A stretch of DNA of 64,000 bases from Mycobacteriaceae bacterium (GTDB lineage Bacteria > Actinomycetota > Actinomycetes > Mycobacteriales > Mycobacteriaceae), in the NCBI GenBank assembly GCA_019749805.1, contig JAIEPH010000043.1:1-64000 (forward strand). The letters run 5' to 3'. The notes beneath the pieces were generated by a model. That model searched no databases and was not told where the DNA came from. It saw only the letters and a program-made list of their open reading frames with translations. Positions 41,028 through 48,935 of the stretch are shown here, in pieces; position 1 is the first letter of the stretch, and the number at the start of each line of letters is the position of its first letter. Both the position numbers and the translations under genes were made by a program.

Positions 41028-41822
41028 TCACAGCGTTTCGGGGGCGCGCGCAAAGAAATCGAGGATCATCGCGTTAACCGCCTGTGGCCGTTCGAGAAAG
41101 CCCAGATGGCCGGTGTCGGCGATTTCCCGGTACCGCCCGTTGGGGAGAGCCTTCGCCACCTCAGCGCCGAGGTGGGGAGGCATGACGAGATCGTCGGCGA
41201 AGCCGATCACCAATACGGGTGTGGTGATCACTTTGTAGACACGCAGCCGATCGCTTTCCGGCGCAACGCCGTATTGCGCGCGAACTCCCGGTGTCGACTT
41301 TGTCGGCCACATCGTGAAAGTGTCGATCCAGTCCCGAATCGCGTCGTCGTCGTTCAAGGTCTTGGGTGAAAAGTTCTCGAGAATCCGCTGTTTGGCTTCG
41401 TATCTCGGTGGCAGTTGGATGCCGGCATGAACGAAATCCTCTTCGGCGGCGCGAAAGAATTCGCGCGTGCGGTCATGGCGTCCGCGGGTGGCCATCAATG
41501 CCGCCTGGCTGACCAACTCAGGGCGGGCCAGCATCAATTCTTGTGCGATGTATGAGCCCATCGAGGTGGCGACGATTCGAACCGGAGCAATGTTGAGCTT
41601 CTCGATCAAATCCGCGGTGTCAGCCACCATGGTTGCCGTGGTGAAACCGCCCTCATTCGCGGTGGCGCCGACACCCCGGTTGTCGAAAGTGACGACTCGG
41701 TAGCCGGCTGCACGGAATGCAGGCGCTTGATGCACATCCCAGGTGCGTCCAACACCGCCTTGGCCGGCGATGAACAGCACCGGCTCCCCTTCGCCACGAT
41801 CGTCGTAAGCCAAGTTCACCAC
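41028..41822 (-). CDS. Alpha/beta hydrolase
   Basis: This 264-residue single-domain alpha/beta-hydrolase fold protein has oxyanion-region residues in IAGQGGVGRTWD, the nucleophile elbow ATSMGS (Ser near residue 87), the acid in FADDLVMP and the catalytic His in DTGHLGF. The start is GTG at 41822 (a second GTG follows directly) and the ribosome site is weak. The substrate is unknown. It lies downstream of nothing obvious and 440 bp from mmpS, so a link to lipopeptide metabolism is only a possibility. Confidence 0.85.
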   Translation of the reverse strand: MVNLAYDDRGEGEPVLFIAGQGGVGRTWDVHQAPAFRAAGYRVVTFDNRGVGATANEGGFTTATMVADTADLIEKLNIAPVRIVATSMGSYIAQELMLARPELVSQAALMATRGRHDRTREFFRAAEEDFVHAGIQLPPRYEAKQRILENFSPKTLNDDDAIRDWIDTFTMWPTKSTPGVRAQYGVAPESDRLRVYKVITTPVLVIGFADDLVMPPHLGAEVAKALPNGRYREIADTGHLGFLERPQAVNAMILDFFARAPETL

Positions 41823-41911
41823 GGTGGGACGGTACTACGTCGAGGTCGAGACGACTCGGCGACCGTACGCTGGTATGCGGCGGCGGTGTGCTGGTGTGGC
41901 GGCGACCTTGC

Positions 41912-41944
41912 GGGGGTTAACCCCCCCTAAACCGGGCGGTTAAC
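41912..41944. promoter_or_regulatory. Palindrome and repeated GGTTAAC upstream of the two-component operon
   Basis: GGGGGTTAACCCCC at 41912-41925 is a perfect 14-bp palindrome, and a second GGTTAAC lies at 41938-41944, about 23 bp away (two helical turns) and just before the kinase gene. This looks like an operator, possibly for the cognate response regulator (autoregulation). That role is inferred. Confidence 0.5.
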
Positions 41945-41995
41945 GACATGTTGCTGCACCGCTGCGATCCGTACGTTGAGGATGTGGTCGCAATT

Positions 41996-43282
41996 ATGGA
42001 TCGGGAGATCGAGCCCTCAAGGGCTGATACGACCACGCCGCCGGCACTCCGTCGCATCGGCGTTGTGCCCAGTGCGTCACTGGTCACCGGAGCTGTGATC
42101 GCCGTTGTGTGGCTGTGGGTGCCTATCGCAATCGGCGTTCTGGGGATCATGTCGATTCCGTCGGTGATCGGGTTCGTGCTGGCCGTCATCGCATTTGTGT
42201 ACCTGATGCGCGGCGTTGCGCAGCTGGAACGCGCACGTAGCGAAGCAGTCTTCGGCATGAACATTCTCGTGCCGCCCCGAAACATGTCTTCGCACAAGGG
42301 TTTTCAACGGTGGGCCCACCAGTTGTGGCTGGATCTGGGAAGTGCCCGGTTTTGGAAGGGCACCGCACACCATTTTCTTCGGGCAGGCTACGACTTCGCG
42401 GCCGGTGGTTTTGCGTTCATCCTGCTGGCTTTCGCCTTCATGGCACCGGCCGCCGCGATCGCCGTAGGCCGTAGCGATGCCAACGCCGGATTGTCCTTCA
42501 TTCCGCCCGCGCTGGCCTGGCCGTTGGCCGTGGTCGCGTCGCTGGCCGCCTTGGCGATCGTAGTGTTCGCGCCCATTCTCGACGCCAAGATCGACCTCTG
42601 GTTGCTCTCGCCATCGCCGGCCGCGATGCTGCAAGACGAGGTGAACGCGCTGGCCGACGCCCGGCTGGGTGCGGTGTCATCGGCGGACACTGAGCGACGC
42701 CGCATCGAACGCGACCTGCACGACAGCGTGCAGCCGCGCCTCGTGTCTCTGGCGATGACGATCGGACTCGCGCAAACCAAGTTCGAGACCGACCCAGCGG
42801 CCGCCAAGGCCCTGATGACCGAGGCCCACGACGACGTGAAGACCGCTCTGACGGAATTGCGCAACGTCGTTCGCGGCATCGCACCGACGATCCTTTCCGA
42901 CCGAGGCCTGGACGCCGCGCTGTCATCTGTGGTGCAGCGCGCCGCTGTGCCGACCGTGCTGGACATCGACCTGCCTGGGCGCATTTCCGAGGAGACCGAA
43001 TCGGTCGCCTATTTCGTTGTCGCCGAGGCCCTCACCAATGTCGCCAAGCACGCGCGCGCCTCGCGCGCCGTCGTGACGGTCCGATGCGACCAGGCCGACA
43101 ACAGGCTGTACGTATCAGTGTTCGACGACGGCCGCGGTGGAGCGCAGATCACCGACAGCGCAATCAACACCGGACTCCGCGGCCTGGCCGAGCGGGTGCG
43201 CGCCGCCCGTGGCACGTTCACTGTTTCCAGTCCGGTCTCCGGGCCCACAGTCATTACGGCGGTGCTGCCATGCGCATCGTGA
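41996..43282 (+). CDS. Sensor histidine kinase, NarL/LiaS type
   Basis: This membrane sensor kinase has two pairs of hydrophobic helices in the N-terminal half, a HisKA_3 dimerization segment RRRIERDLHDSVQPRLV (phospho-His codon at 42719, about residue 242) and a HATPase domain with EALTNVAKHA and DDGRGG. ATG at 41996 is one of two in-frame starts; the other (41948) would add 16 residues. Neither has a strong ribosome site. It overlaps the response regulator gene by 13 bp. The four-helix membrane part with a short extracytoplasmic loop and a DUF4097 gene nearby recall envelope-stress systems of the LiaRS type. The signal sensed is unknown. Confidence 0.9.
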   Translation: MDREIEPSRADTTTPPALRRIGVVPSASLVTGAVIAVVWLWVPIAIGVLGIMSIPSVIGFVLAVIAFVYLMRGVAQLERARSEAVFGMNILVPPRNMSSHKGFQRWAHQLWLDLGSARFWKGTAHHFLRAGYDFAAGGFAFILLAFAFMAPAAAIAVGRSDANAGLSFIPPALAWPLAVVASLAALAIVVFAPILDAKIDLWLLSPSPAAMLQDEVNALADARLGAVSSADTERRRIERDLHDSVQPRLVSLAMTIGLAQTKFETDPAAAKALMTEAHDDVKTALTELRNVVRGIAPTILSDRGLDAALSSVVQRAAVPTVLDIDLPGRISEETESVAYFVVAEALTNVAKHARASRAVVTVRCDQADNRLYVSVFDDGRGGAQITDSAINTGLRGLAERVRAARGTFTVSSPVSGPTVITAVLPCAS

Positions 43283-43914
43283 TCGCCGAGGATTCTGCGC
43301 TGCTGCGCGCCGGCGTCGAGCGCATCCTCACCGACGCCGGCCACGAGGTGGTGGCGAGCGTGTCCGATGCCTCCAACCTGCTGAGCCTGGTCAACGAGGC
43401 CAAACCCGACCTGGTGATCGTCGACGTCAGAATGCCACCGACCTTCACGGATGAGGGAATCCGTGCCGCATCGCTGTTGCGCAGCCAAAATCCCGAGTCA
43501 CCGGTGTTGGTGCTGTCGCACTACGTCGAAGAGCGCTATGCCTCCGACTTGATCACCTCGGATACCCGCGGCTTCGGCTACCTCCTCAAGGACCGCGTCG
43601 CCGACGTGCCCGCGTTCCTCGATGCCGTCTCGGTGGTAGGCGGCGGCGGGACGGTCCTCGACCCCGAGGTCGTATCGCAGATACTTGCGCGTTCGCATCG
43701 CCGCAACGCACTGGATCAGCTCACCCCCCGCGAAGGCGAGGTGCTGCAGCTGATGGCCGAAGGAAAGACCAATTCGGCGATAGCGGCGGCCATGCACATG
43801 TCGACCGGTTCCGCCGAAAAGCACATCGCTTCCATTTTCACGAAGTTGCGGCTGGCGCCCGATGACACCGAAAACCGTCGTGTCCTCGCCGTTCTGCGCT
43901 ACCTCGAGTCATAA
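43270..43914 (+). CDS. Response regulator, NarL/LuxR family
   Basis: This 214-residue protein has a receiver domain with the acidic pair E7-D8, phosphoacceptor D52 in VIVDVRMPP and Lys in GYLLKDR, followed by a LuxR-type helix-turn-helix (LTPREGEVLQLMAEGKTNSAIA). ATG at 43270 is chosen because it begins exactly at the receiver fold (MRIVIAEDS). A longer upstream frame overlaps the kinase. The gene overlaps the kinase end by 13 bp, so the two are coexpressed and are cognate partners. Targets may include the downstream genes and its own promoter palindrome. Confidence 0.93.
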   Translation: MRIVIAEDSALLRAGVERILTDAGHEVVASVSDASNLLSLVNEAKPDLVIVDVRMPPTFTDEGIRAASLLRSQNPESPVLVLSHYVEERYASDLITSDTRGFGYLLKDRVADVPAFLDAVSVVGGGGTVLDPEVVSQILARSHRRNALDQLTPREGEVLQLMAEGKTNSAIAAAMHMSTGSAEKHIASIFTKLRLAPDDTENRRVLAVLRYLES

Positions 43915-43929
43915 ACGAAAGGACGGATC

Positions 43930-44400
43930 ATGTTGACATCACCGATGAAAGCCGATCGAGAGGTGATCGAGAGCGCATTGGCGCTCGTCGAGACCGAGGG
44001 CGGGTGGACCCAGGGGACCTACTGCCGTGACGCCGGCGGCGCCGAGGTTCGTCCTGCCGCCGACTCCGCCGACGGTTGGGTCCGCGTGCGCACCGAGCAT
44101 GTCGGTGGAGGAGGCTACGTTGTGCAGACGCAGTCCGGCGCCATCCCGTGCAGCTTCTGCCTCGGCGGGGCGCTGCGCGCTGCAGCGGGTTACTGGCACG
44201 CTGTGAATCCCTACGCGGCACAGGCGCAGGTCGATCGCCTCGAGCGCTTGCTTCTGCAAATGGCCAACTCCGTCGATGCGCCGGGCTGGCCGTCGCTGGC
44301 TGCCTACAACGACGACCCCTACACCACCAGGGCCGACGCTGTGCTGACCCTCAAGCGCGCCGCCGCCCACCTCGATGCGAAAGAGCAGAAGGTGCCGTGA
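43930..44400 (+). CDS. DUF6197-like protein
   Basis: This 156-residue protein has no membrane segment. It contains GGWTQGTYCRD, IPCSFCLGGALRAAAGYW and NDDPYTTRADAVLTLKRAAAHL, a pattern I associate with the DUF6197 family, whose function is unknown. ATG at 43930 has AAAGGACGG upstream. It starts 15 nt after the response regulator and probably belongs to that operon. The last segment is repeated in decayed form in the next open frame. Confidence 0.75.
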   Translation: MLTSPMKADREVIESALALVETEGGWTQGTYCRDAGGAEVRPAADSADGWVRVRTEHVGGGGYVVQTQSGAIPCSFCLGGALRAAAGYWHAVNPYAAQAQVDRLERLLLQMANSVDAPGWPSLAAYNDDPYTTRADAVLTLKRAAAHLDAKEQKVP

Positions 44401-44459
44401 CCAGAAAAGACGGGTTCACCGGCGACCTCCTTGCACCCCGGCGCGAGGTCCGCCCCGAA

Positions 44460-44728
44460 TGCTGATTCCTCCGCCGCCGTTATTGTCGGGCGGCTCTCGA
44501 ACCGGGCCGCGCGCCGTTGGAGGCGTCATTGCCGACGTGGCATTCCGCGTCACTTTGGGTTGTATCGGGGCCCTTGCGTTCGGGTCCACAATGGTCTTCC
44601 AGGAGCTAGCCGGATGCGGCGCCGGTCGTCGGGTCGTCGACGAAGACGACACGATCGCCGCCATGGCCGACCCGGTGCTGACACTCCAGCGCGTTCCTGG
44701 CGGACACCTTGACGATCAGGAGCCCTGA
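44460..44728 (+). pseudogene. Probable C-terminal remnant of a duplicated DUF6197-like gene
   Basis: The frame ending at 44728 closes with DDTIAAMADPVLTLQRVPGGHLDDQEP-like sequence. This resembles the end of the preceding gene (DDPYTTRADAVLTLKRAAAHLDAKEQ), while the upstream part shows no similarity. I read it as a partial tandem duplication whose coding value is doubtful. A small membrane-like segment (VTLGCIGALAFGSTMVF) precedes the repeated part, so a short expressed protein cannot be excluded. The exact start is uncertain. Confidence 0.4.
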
Positions 44729-44751
44729 GCAACATCTACGACGGCGATGAC

Positions 44752-45612
44752 GTGCCGCCCCGCACAGCGGCACCTCTTCCACGGCCGGCTGCAATGTCCA
44801 GCGGCGGTCGCAGAGCGCTGCGCGTACTGTTCGTCGTAATCGCGGCCTCGCTGAGCGTAAGCACGCTGGGCGGCCTCGCTGCATTCGCGTATGGGCTCGG
44901 CCACATGCGCGTATCCACTGATTCGCAGGCGCTTCCGGCGGGCATGCGATCGCTGAGCCTCGACACCGGTGATGACCCGGTCACTATTCGCATCGTCACC
45001 GACATCAACGCTAACGAGCCGCGCATCGACTCGCGCATGGTCGGAAGTGCCGACGACACACCGCCGACGGTCGCCGGCGAGGGCGTCGACATCCGGGTCA
45101 CGCTCGGTGACAGCGGTTCCGGGCTGTTGCGCTTCAATCGCACCGGAGAGATCGAAATCATCCTGCCGCCCGGCGTCGGAAGAGGGTTGAAGGTAACGGT
45201 CGAACAGCGCGCCGGGTCGCTGTCCACCGACGCCGATCTCGATCAGCTCGTTGCCGAGACCGAAGCGGGCTCCGTGAAACTCGCGGGCTCCGCTCGTCGA
45301 GTCGATATCAGCGCCCGCCAAGGCGACATCGAAACGAGCACCAGGATCGCCGTCGCCGAGTCCTTCAGGGCAGAAGCCGAATCCGGTCGCATCACGCTCG
45401 AGTTTCGGTCGGCGCCGCGCCTCACCGAAGCGACCGCCGAGGGCGACGTGACCGTGGGGGTGCCCGGCCCAGGCCCGTATCGAGTTCGCGCGCAATCCGA
45501 GCACCGTCTTGGCAAGACAACGGTGTCGGTGCCGGAAACGACCGATCCGAACGCCGCGGAGGTCACAGCTCGCTCGAGGGTGGGCAACGTCGTGGTCAAC
45601 CAACTGCGCTAG
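44752..45612 (+). CDS. Membrane-anchored DUF4097-type protein
   Basis: This 286-residue protein has a short Pro-rich cytoplasmic start, one membrane helix (ALRVLFVVIAASLSVSTLGG) and an extracytoplasmic domain of short repeated beta-strands (VDISARQGDIETST, VAESFRAEAESGRITLEF, TARSRVGNVVVNQL). This is the beta-solenoid pattern of DUF4097 putative adhesins. GTG at 44752 is the likely start; upstream in-frame codons offer nothing better. DUF4097 proteins such as LiaG accompany envelope-stress two-component systems, which fits the kinase and regulator upstream. The function is inferred from that context. Confidence 0.8.
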   Translation: MPPRTAAPLPRPAAMSSGGRRALRVLFVVIAASLSVSTLGGLAAFAYGLGHMRVSTDSQALPAGMRSLSLDTGDDPVTIRIVTDINANEPRIDSRMVGSADDTPPTVAGEGVDIRVTLGDSGSGLLRFNRTGEIEIILPPGVGRGLKVTVEQRAGSLSTDADLDQLVAETEAGSVKLAGSARRVDISARQGDIETSTRIAVAESFRAEAESGRITLEFRSAPRLTEATAEGDVTVGVPGPGPYRVRAQSEHRLGKTTVSVPETTDPNAAEVTARSRVGNVVVNQLR

Positions 45613-45891
45613 CTACAGCCAGAGGTAGAGGCCGGACAGCACCGCCCAGACGGCGAAACAATAGGTTTCGAACATCACCCGTAACGGCATCGCCGCGTGG
45701 CGCAGTTCCATGAAGTCCAGGCCGACAAGACGTACCTTGATCGCCGCGATCGCCAACACGACAACCGCCACCAACGAGCCGGTGCCATGTTCGGCGCCGA
45801 CGGCCCACGACAAGACGGTCGCCGCTATGAGAATCAGCCAGGAAAAGCCCGCCCGATTGCGCACCAGCTGAAGCGCCGAAGGTCCCTTCAT
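45613..45891 (-). CDS. Cytochrome c oxidase subunit IV-like small membrane protein
   Basis: This 92-residue protein has three hydrophobic segments (SWLILIAATVLSWAVG, SLVAVVVLAIAAIKVRLV, FETYCFAVWAVLSGLYLWL) in the pattern of prokaryotic cytochrome c oxidase subunit IV. ATG at 45891 shares one base with the upstream stop (TGATG). A longer open frame exists but would overlap the upstream gene. It is third in a three-gene membrane operon. No heme-copper subunit I is nearby. Confidence 0.8.
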   Translation of the reverse strand: MKGPSALQLVRNRAGFSWLILIAATVLSWAVGAEHGTGSLVAVVVLAIAAIKVRLVGLDFMELRHAAMPLRVMFETYCFAVWAVLSGLYLWL

Positions 45892-46481
45892 CAGCTGACC
45901 AGATAAAGGAGGGCGAACAGGAAGATCCACAGCAGGTCGACGAGGTGCCAGAAACAGGCGCCGCCCTCGATGGCCGACATTCGCGCGGGGCTGAATTCGG
46001 ATCGACGCGTCTGTGTCAGCAGGAACAGCAGCACACCGGTGCCGATACAGACGTGAAAGAGATGAAGTCCGGTCAGGATGAAGTAGTAGAGGAAGAAATC
46101 GTTGGCGCCGGGGCCATGACCGGCGGTGGCCAGTGCGACGTACTCGAATACTTTGAGGCTGATGAAGAGCAGACCGCACGCAACCGCCGCCAAAACAGCT
46201 CTGCTAGCAATGAATTTCGCACCAACACGGATCGCGCCAAGGGCGACGACGACGCACAGCGAGCTGGTCAGTAGGACCAGGGTGTTGGTGACGCCGACGC
46301 CGATATGCAGCGACGAGCGGGCGACGTCGAATAGGTCTGGCGCCTTCGCCCGTTCCACCATGAACGTGACAAAGAAGACGCCGAACACCAGCATGTCCCC
46401 GAACAGGAAGACCCACGTGCCGGATTCGCCGGGAATCCGCCGGGCGGACGGTCCGTTCGGCAGCGTCGACGCCGTCGTCAC
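45891..46481 (-). CDS. Cytochrome c oxidase subunit III / NorE-like protein
   Basis: This 196-residue integral membrane protein has five hydrophobic helices. It contains ESGTWVFLFGDMLVFGVFF, GLHLFHVCIGTGVLL and EGGACFWHLVDLLWIFLF, the core of the heme-copper oxidase subunit III superfamily. Its size is nearer to NorE-like proteins than to classical CoxIII. GTG at 46481 overlaps the upstream stop as GTGA. NorE-like proteins occur with nitric-oxide reductases, but no norB or oxidase subunit I is in the window, so the partner is unknown. Confidence 0.85.
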   Translation of the reverse strand: MTTASTLPNGPSARRIPGESGTWVFLFGDMLVFGVFFVTFMVERAKAPDLFDVARSSLHIGVGVTNTLVLLTSSLCVVVALGAIRVGAKFIASRAVLAAVACGLLFISLKVFEYVALATAGHGPGANDFFLYYFILTGLHLFHVCIGTGVLLFLLTQTRRSEFSPARMSAIEGGACFWHLVDLLWIFLFALLYLVS

Positions 46482-47194
46482 GACGCTGCGGCCAGCAGAC
46501 TTTCGGCGGCTTCCTCCGCCTTGATGGACTTCAGCAGCACGACAGTGGTGCCGATCATCCAAACGATCAGGGCGAGACCCGGCAGGTAGTAGGAGAAGAC
46601 ACCGTCCCAGGCGAGCGGGCCGGTGCTCATGGCGACCACCACACAGCCAGGCAGCGACAGCATCGCTACCCACAAGTTGAGGAAGCCGTACCAGCGGGGG
46701 AACGTCGGAGGATCGCCCTTGTCAGTGAACGACGCGATCGCCAGCGTGAGGTTTTGCATGACGATGGTGCCCACGATGCCGATGAACCACAGCCAGAAGA
46801 AGTCGCTGAACGCCTGAGTGATCTGCGGATCACGCTCCCCGGCTCGAAATGCGGCCGCCGCCAACGCCATCAGCGAGAACATCATCGCCGGGGTGAAGAT
46901 CGCGGCGGCGAGCAACTGAGTGAGGGTAAGCATGCCCCACTGCCCCTCGGCTCGCCGCAGGCGCAGCACGATCACGGCGTGGAAGGGCAGTGCGAGCGCA
47001 GCCGCGAGCAGTGCCCCGGCCAGCCCGAAACGCACCCAGAGGTTTTCAGTACTCAAGAATGCGTCGGTCTGCTCGGCCGTGTCCGTCGGGGACATCGGGG
47101 GAAAGAGTTTGGCGATGCCGGAAAAGCACACGCTGTAAAGGACGATCATTCCGGTTCCACACCATGCGCCGACGCGCTGCAACTTCAGTTCCAC
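46478..47194 (-). CDS. Conserved membrane protein, unknown function
   Basis: This 238-residue protein has about six hydrophobic helices (MIVLYSVCFSGIAKLF, GLAGALLAAALALPF, MMFSLMALAAAAF, FWLWFIGIVGTIVM, LSLPGCVVVAMS, YLPGLALIVWMIGTTVVLL). No enzymatic motif is recognised. The start is GTG at 47194. It is first in the operon with the subunit III and IV-like genes and is tightly coupled to them, so it probably works with them. Confidence 0.8.
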   Translation of the reverse strand: MELKLQRVGAWCGTGMIVLYSVCFSGIAKLFPPMSPTDTAEQTDAFLSTENLWVRFGLAGALLAAALALPFHAVIVLRLRRAEGQWGMLTLTQLLAAAIFTPAMMFSLMALAAAAFRAGERDPQITQAFSDFFWLWFIGIVGTIVMQNLTLAIASFTDKGDPPTFPRWYGFLNLWVAMLSLPGCVVVAMSTGPLAWDGVFSYYLPGLALIVWMIGTTVVLLKSIKAEEAAESLLAAAS

Positions 47195-47322
47195 GGCTGA
47201 CGACGCTACTGGCGGAGTGGGGCCAGCGGGGGCCGTTCGCCCAAAGTTTTGTCAAAATTGCCGAAACTGATCACGGCTGACGACGGGTCGGACGCCTCGA
47301 CCGGTAAGCTGCCAGCGGTCAG

Positions 47323-47395
47323 GCCCTCGTAGCTCAGGGGATAGAGCACGGCTCTCCTAAAGCCGGTGTCGCAGGTTCGAATCCTGCCGGGGGCA
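47323..47395 (+). tRNA. tRNA-Arg (anticodon CCT)
   Basis: A 73-nt cloverleaf: acceptor GCCCTCG/CGGGGGC, D-arm GCTC...GAGC, anticodon stem CGGCT/AGCCG around loop CTCCTAA (anticodon CCT), T-arm GCAGG-TTCGAAT-CCTGC, discriminator A. CCA is not encoded. It reads AGG codons. Confidence 0.96.
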
Positions 47396-47505
47396 CTTTG
47401 TGATGTCGCAGGACGGCACTTCATGCGGTGTATCCGTCGGGTGATTCTTGATGTTCTGGCCTCGGCTGATGCGCGACAGTGTTTCGGCTGATACTTGCAG
47501 CGCAG

Positions 47506-48048
47506 CTAGTCGATGTCGAGGCTCGGTCGGGTCTTGGCTTTGGCCTCATGGCGCAGCTGACTCAACCGGGCCTCGGCGACTTCTGCCTGCTTCCCGGCCT
47601 CGGCGGCCAGGGCTTGTGCTTCGGCGGCGCGGGCCCTCGCATCGGCAGCGCGCGCCTTTGCGTCCGCGGCGTCCATACGCGCGAGGGCTTCCGTATAGAG
47701 CTGCGGCAGATTGAATCTGCCCGGCATCGTCGAATGGCCGCCGCGCGTCGAAAGATTCCGCTTCCGCGTGCCGGTCTCAGCGTGTGTTCGGGACTCAACG
47801 GGTTGCTGCTGATCCGCGTAGTACTCGATCACGACCAGAGCGACGCCGAGAAGCACCAGCAATGGACCGAACACGAAGGGGAACATGACAACCCCAGCCA
47901 AGCCGATCATCGTCAACGGCACCGCGATTACTCCTGCGGCCCACGGATACTGCTCGATAAAGCTGAGAACGGTCGACCGCGTTCTGAAAACCCGCGCGAC
48001 CCATAGATCGCGATCCGGCCAATGGATGGCCATCTTCGAAGCCTTCAT
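47506..48048 (-). CDS. Small membrane protein with Ala-rich coiled-coil tail
   Basis: This 180-residue protein has two adjacent membrane helices (WAAGVIAVPLTMIGLAGVVMF, FGPLLVLLGVALVVIEYY) followed by a long Ala/Arg/Glu-rich helix (about residues 125-175, ADAKARAADARARAAEAQ) likely to form a coiled coil. ATG at 48048 has GGAGGAA about 6 nt upstream. No known family was recognised. It stands alone beside the tRNA gene. Confidence 0.7.
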   Translation of the reverse strand: MKASKMAIHWPDRDLWVARVFRTRSTVLSFIEQYPWAAGVIAVPLTMIGLAGVVMFPFVFGPLLVLLGVALVVIEYYADQQQPVESRTHAETGTRKRNLSTRGGHSTMPGRFNLPQLYTEALARMDAADAKARAADARARAAEAQALAAEAGKQAEVAEARLSQLRHEAKAKTRPSLDID

Positions 48049-48148
48049 ATTGGTTCCTCCGCACGGAGAAGGTCAGCAAATACATTGTGACACGTCACGG
48101 AGACAGGACGAGGCGATGCGAGTTGATCGCATCCAAACGGTTACGTAC

Positions 48149-48844
48149 TCAAATTTCCTCGTCTGGGAAAAGCAGTGAATGCGCGATCCGTCCACCGTCG
48201 AAACGGAATTCGTGTGACGGGCGCCGAAGCGGCTCGATGGTGGCATCCGGATGCACGATCGCCCCTCCACCGGAGGGGATCCCGAGCCCAGCGGCTACTC
48301 CGTCGAGCAGATGAATCGCGCGCGACAGCCGCGCCCACCCGGCTTGCTCGTCGTGCGTGTCGATGACCATCGGGACGAGTCGGAACAACTCGAACGGCGA
48401 GGATGCTGATGCCTCGATGCCGAAGCGGCCGAGCTGCACCGCGCCGGCAGAGATACCTACCAGGATGGCCCCGCGCGCGTATCGCTGCAGGATCACGTCC
48501 TTCATGCCCGTCTTCTCGAATGTGTTCCAGCCAAGGCGCACATCGCCGCCGGCGAGGACCACCATCTGTGCACACTCCAGAAACGCGCGGTCGTCCGAAC
48601 CGAACGACGACTGAATCATGCGACGGTCAGTGATCCCAATCGGATCCAAGGCCGCTTCAAAGATTTCGTAGTAATCGAGGCTGTCGCCGTTAGAGGCACC
48701 GACGTAGGCCGCGCTGATCGGTCTATCCGTGGCCAATCCGTCGAGCGCCGTGTCCAAAATGAGCCGATCTTTGCGCTTCCAGAAGAGCAGCTGACTGTCC
48801 GCGAAAAGGTAGAGCGGTTGGAGTTGTGACGCCGACCCGGTCAT
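48149..48844 (-). CDS. Peptidase S51 / type 1 glutamine amidotransferase-like protein
   Basis: This 231-residue protein has the cyanophycinase/dipeptidase E fold signatures: QMVVLAGGDVRLGWN and the nucleophile elbow GISAGAVQLG (Ser of SAG), with a GLGIPSGGGAIVHPD segment that may supply the His. ATG at 48844 is chosen over an upstream start (48904) because AAGGGAGAG sits 5 nt before it. The substrate is unknown, since members cleave Asp-dipeptides, cyanophycin or other peptides. Confidence 0.8.
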   Translation of the reverse strand: MTGSASQLQPLYLFADSQLLFWKRKDRLILDTALDGLATDRPISAAYVGASNGDSLDYYEIFEAALDPIGITDRRMIQSSFGSDDRAFLECAQMVVLAGGDVRLGWNTFEKTGMKDVILQRYARGAILVGISAGAVQLGRFGIEASASSPFELFRLVPMVIDTHDEQAGWARLSRAIHLLDGVAAGLGIPSGGGAIVHPDATIEPLRRPSHEFRFDGGRIAHSLLFPDEEI

Positions 48845-48935
48845 CGCACTCTCCCTTGATTCCAGCACCGCAACTGTCACCAGTCGGTGAAGTTTGACAT
48901 CCATTTCCGGGACGCAGCCGAAATGAATCGCCGAG

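Noticed and set aside
40634..41053. Frames of about 110-140 codons in the region upstream of mmpS
   Set aside because: They overlap each other on both strands and show no recognisable domain or start signal.
47206..47424. Minus-strand frame across the tRNA gene
   Set aside because: It reads through the antisense of tRNA-Arg, giving a well-known spurious peptide (GRIRTCDTGFRRAVLYPLSYEG type).
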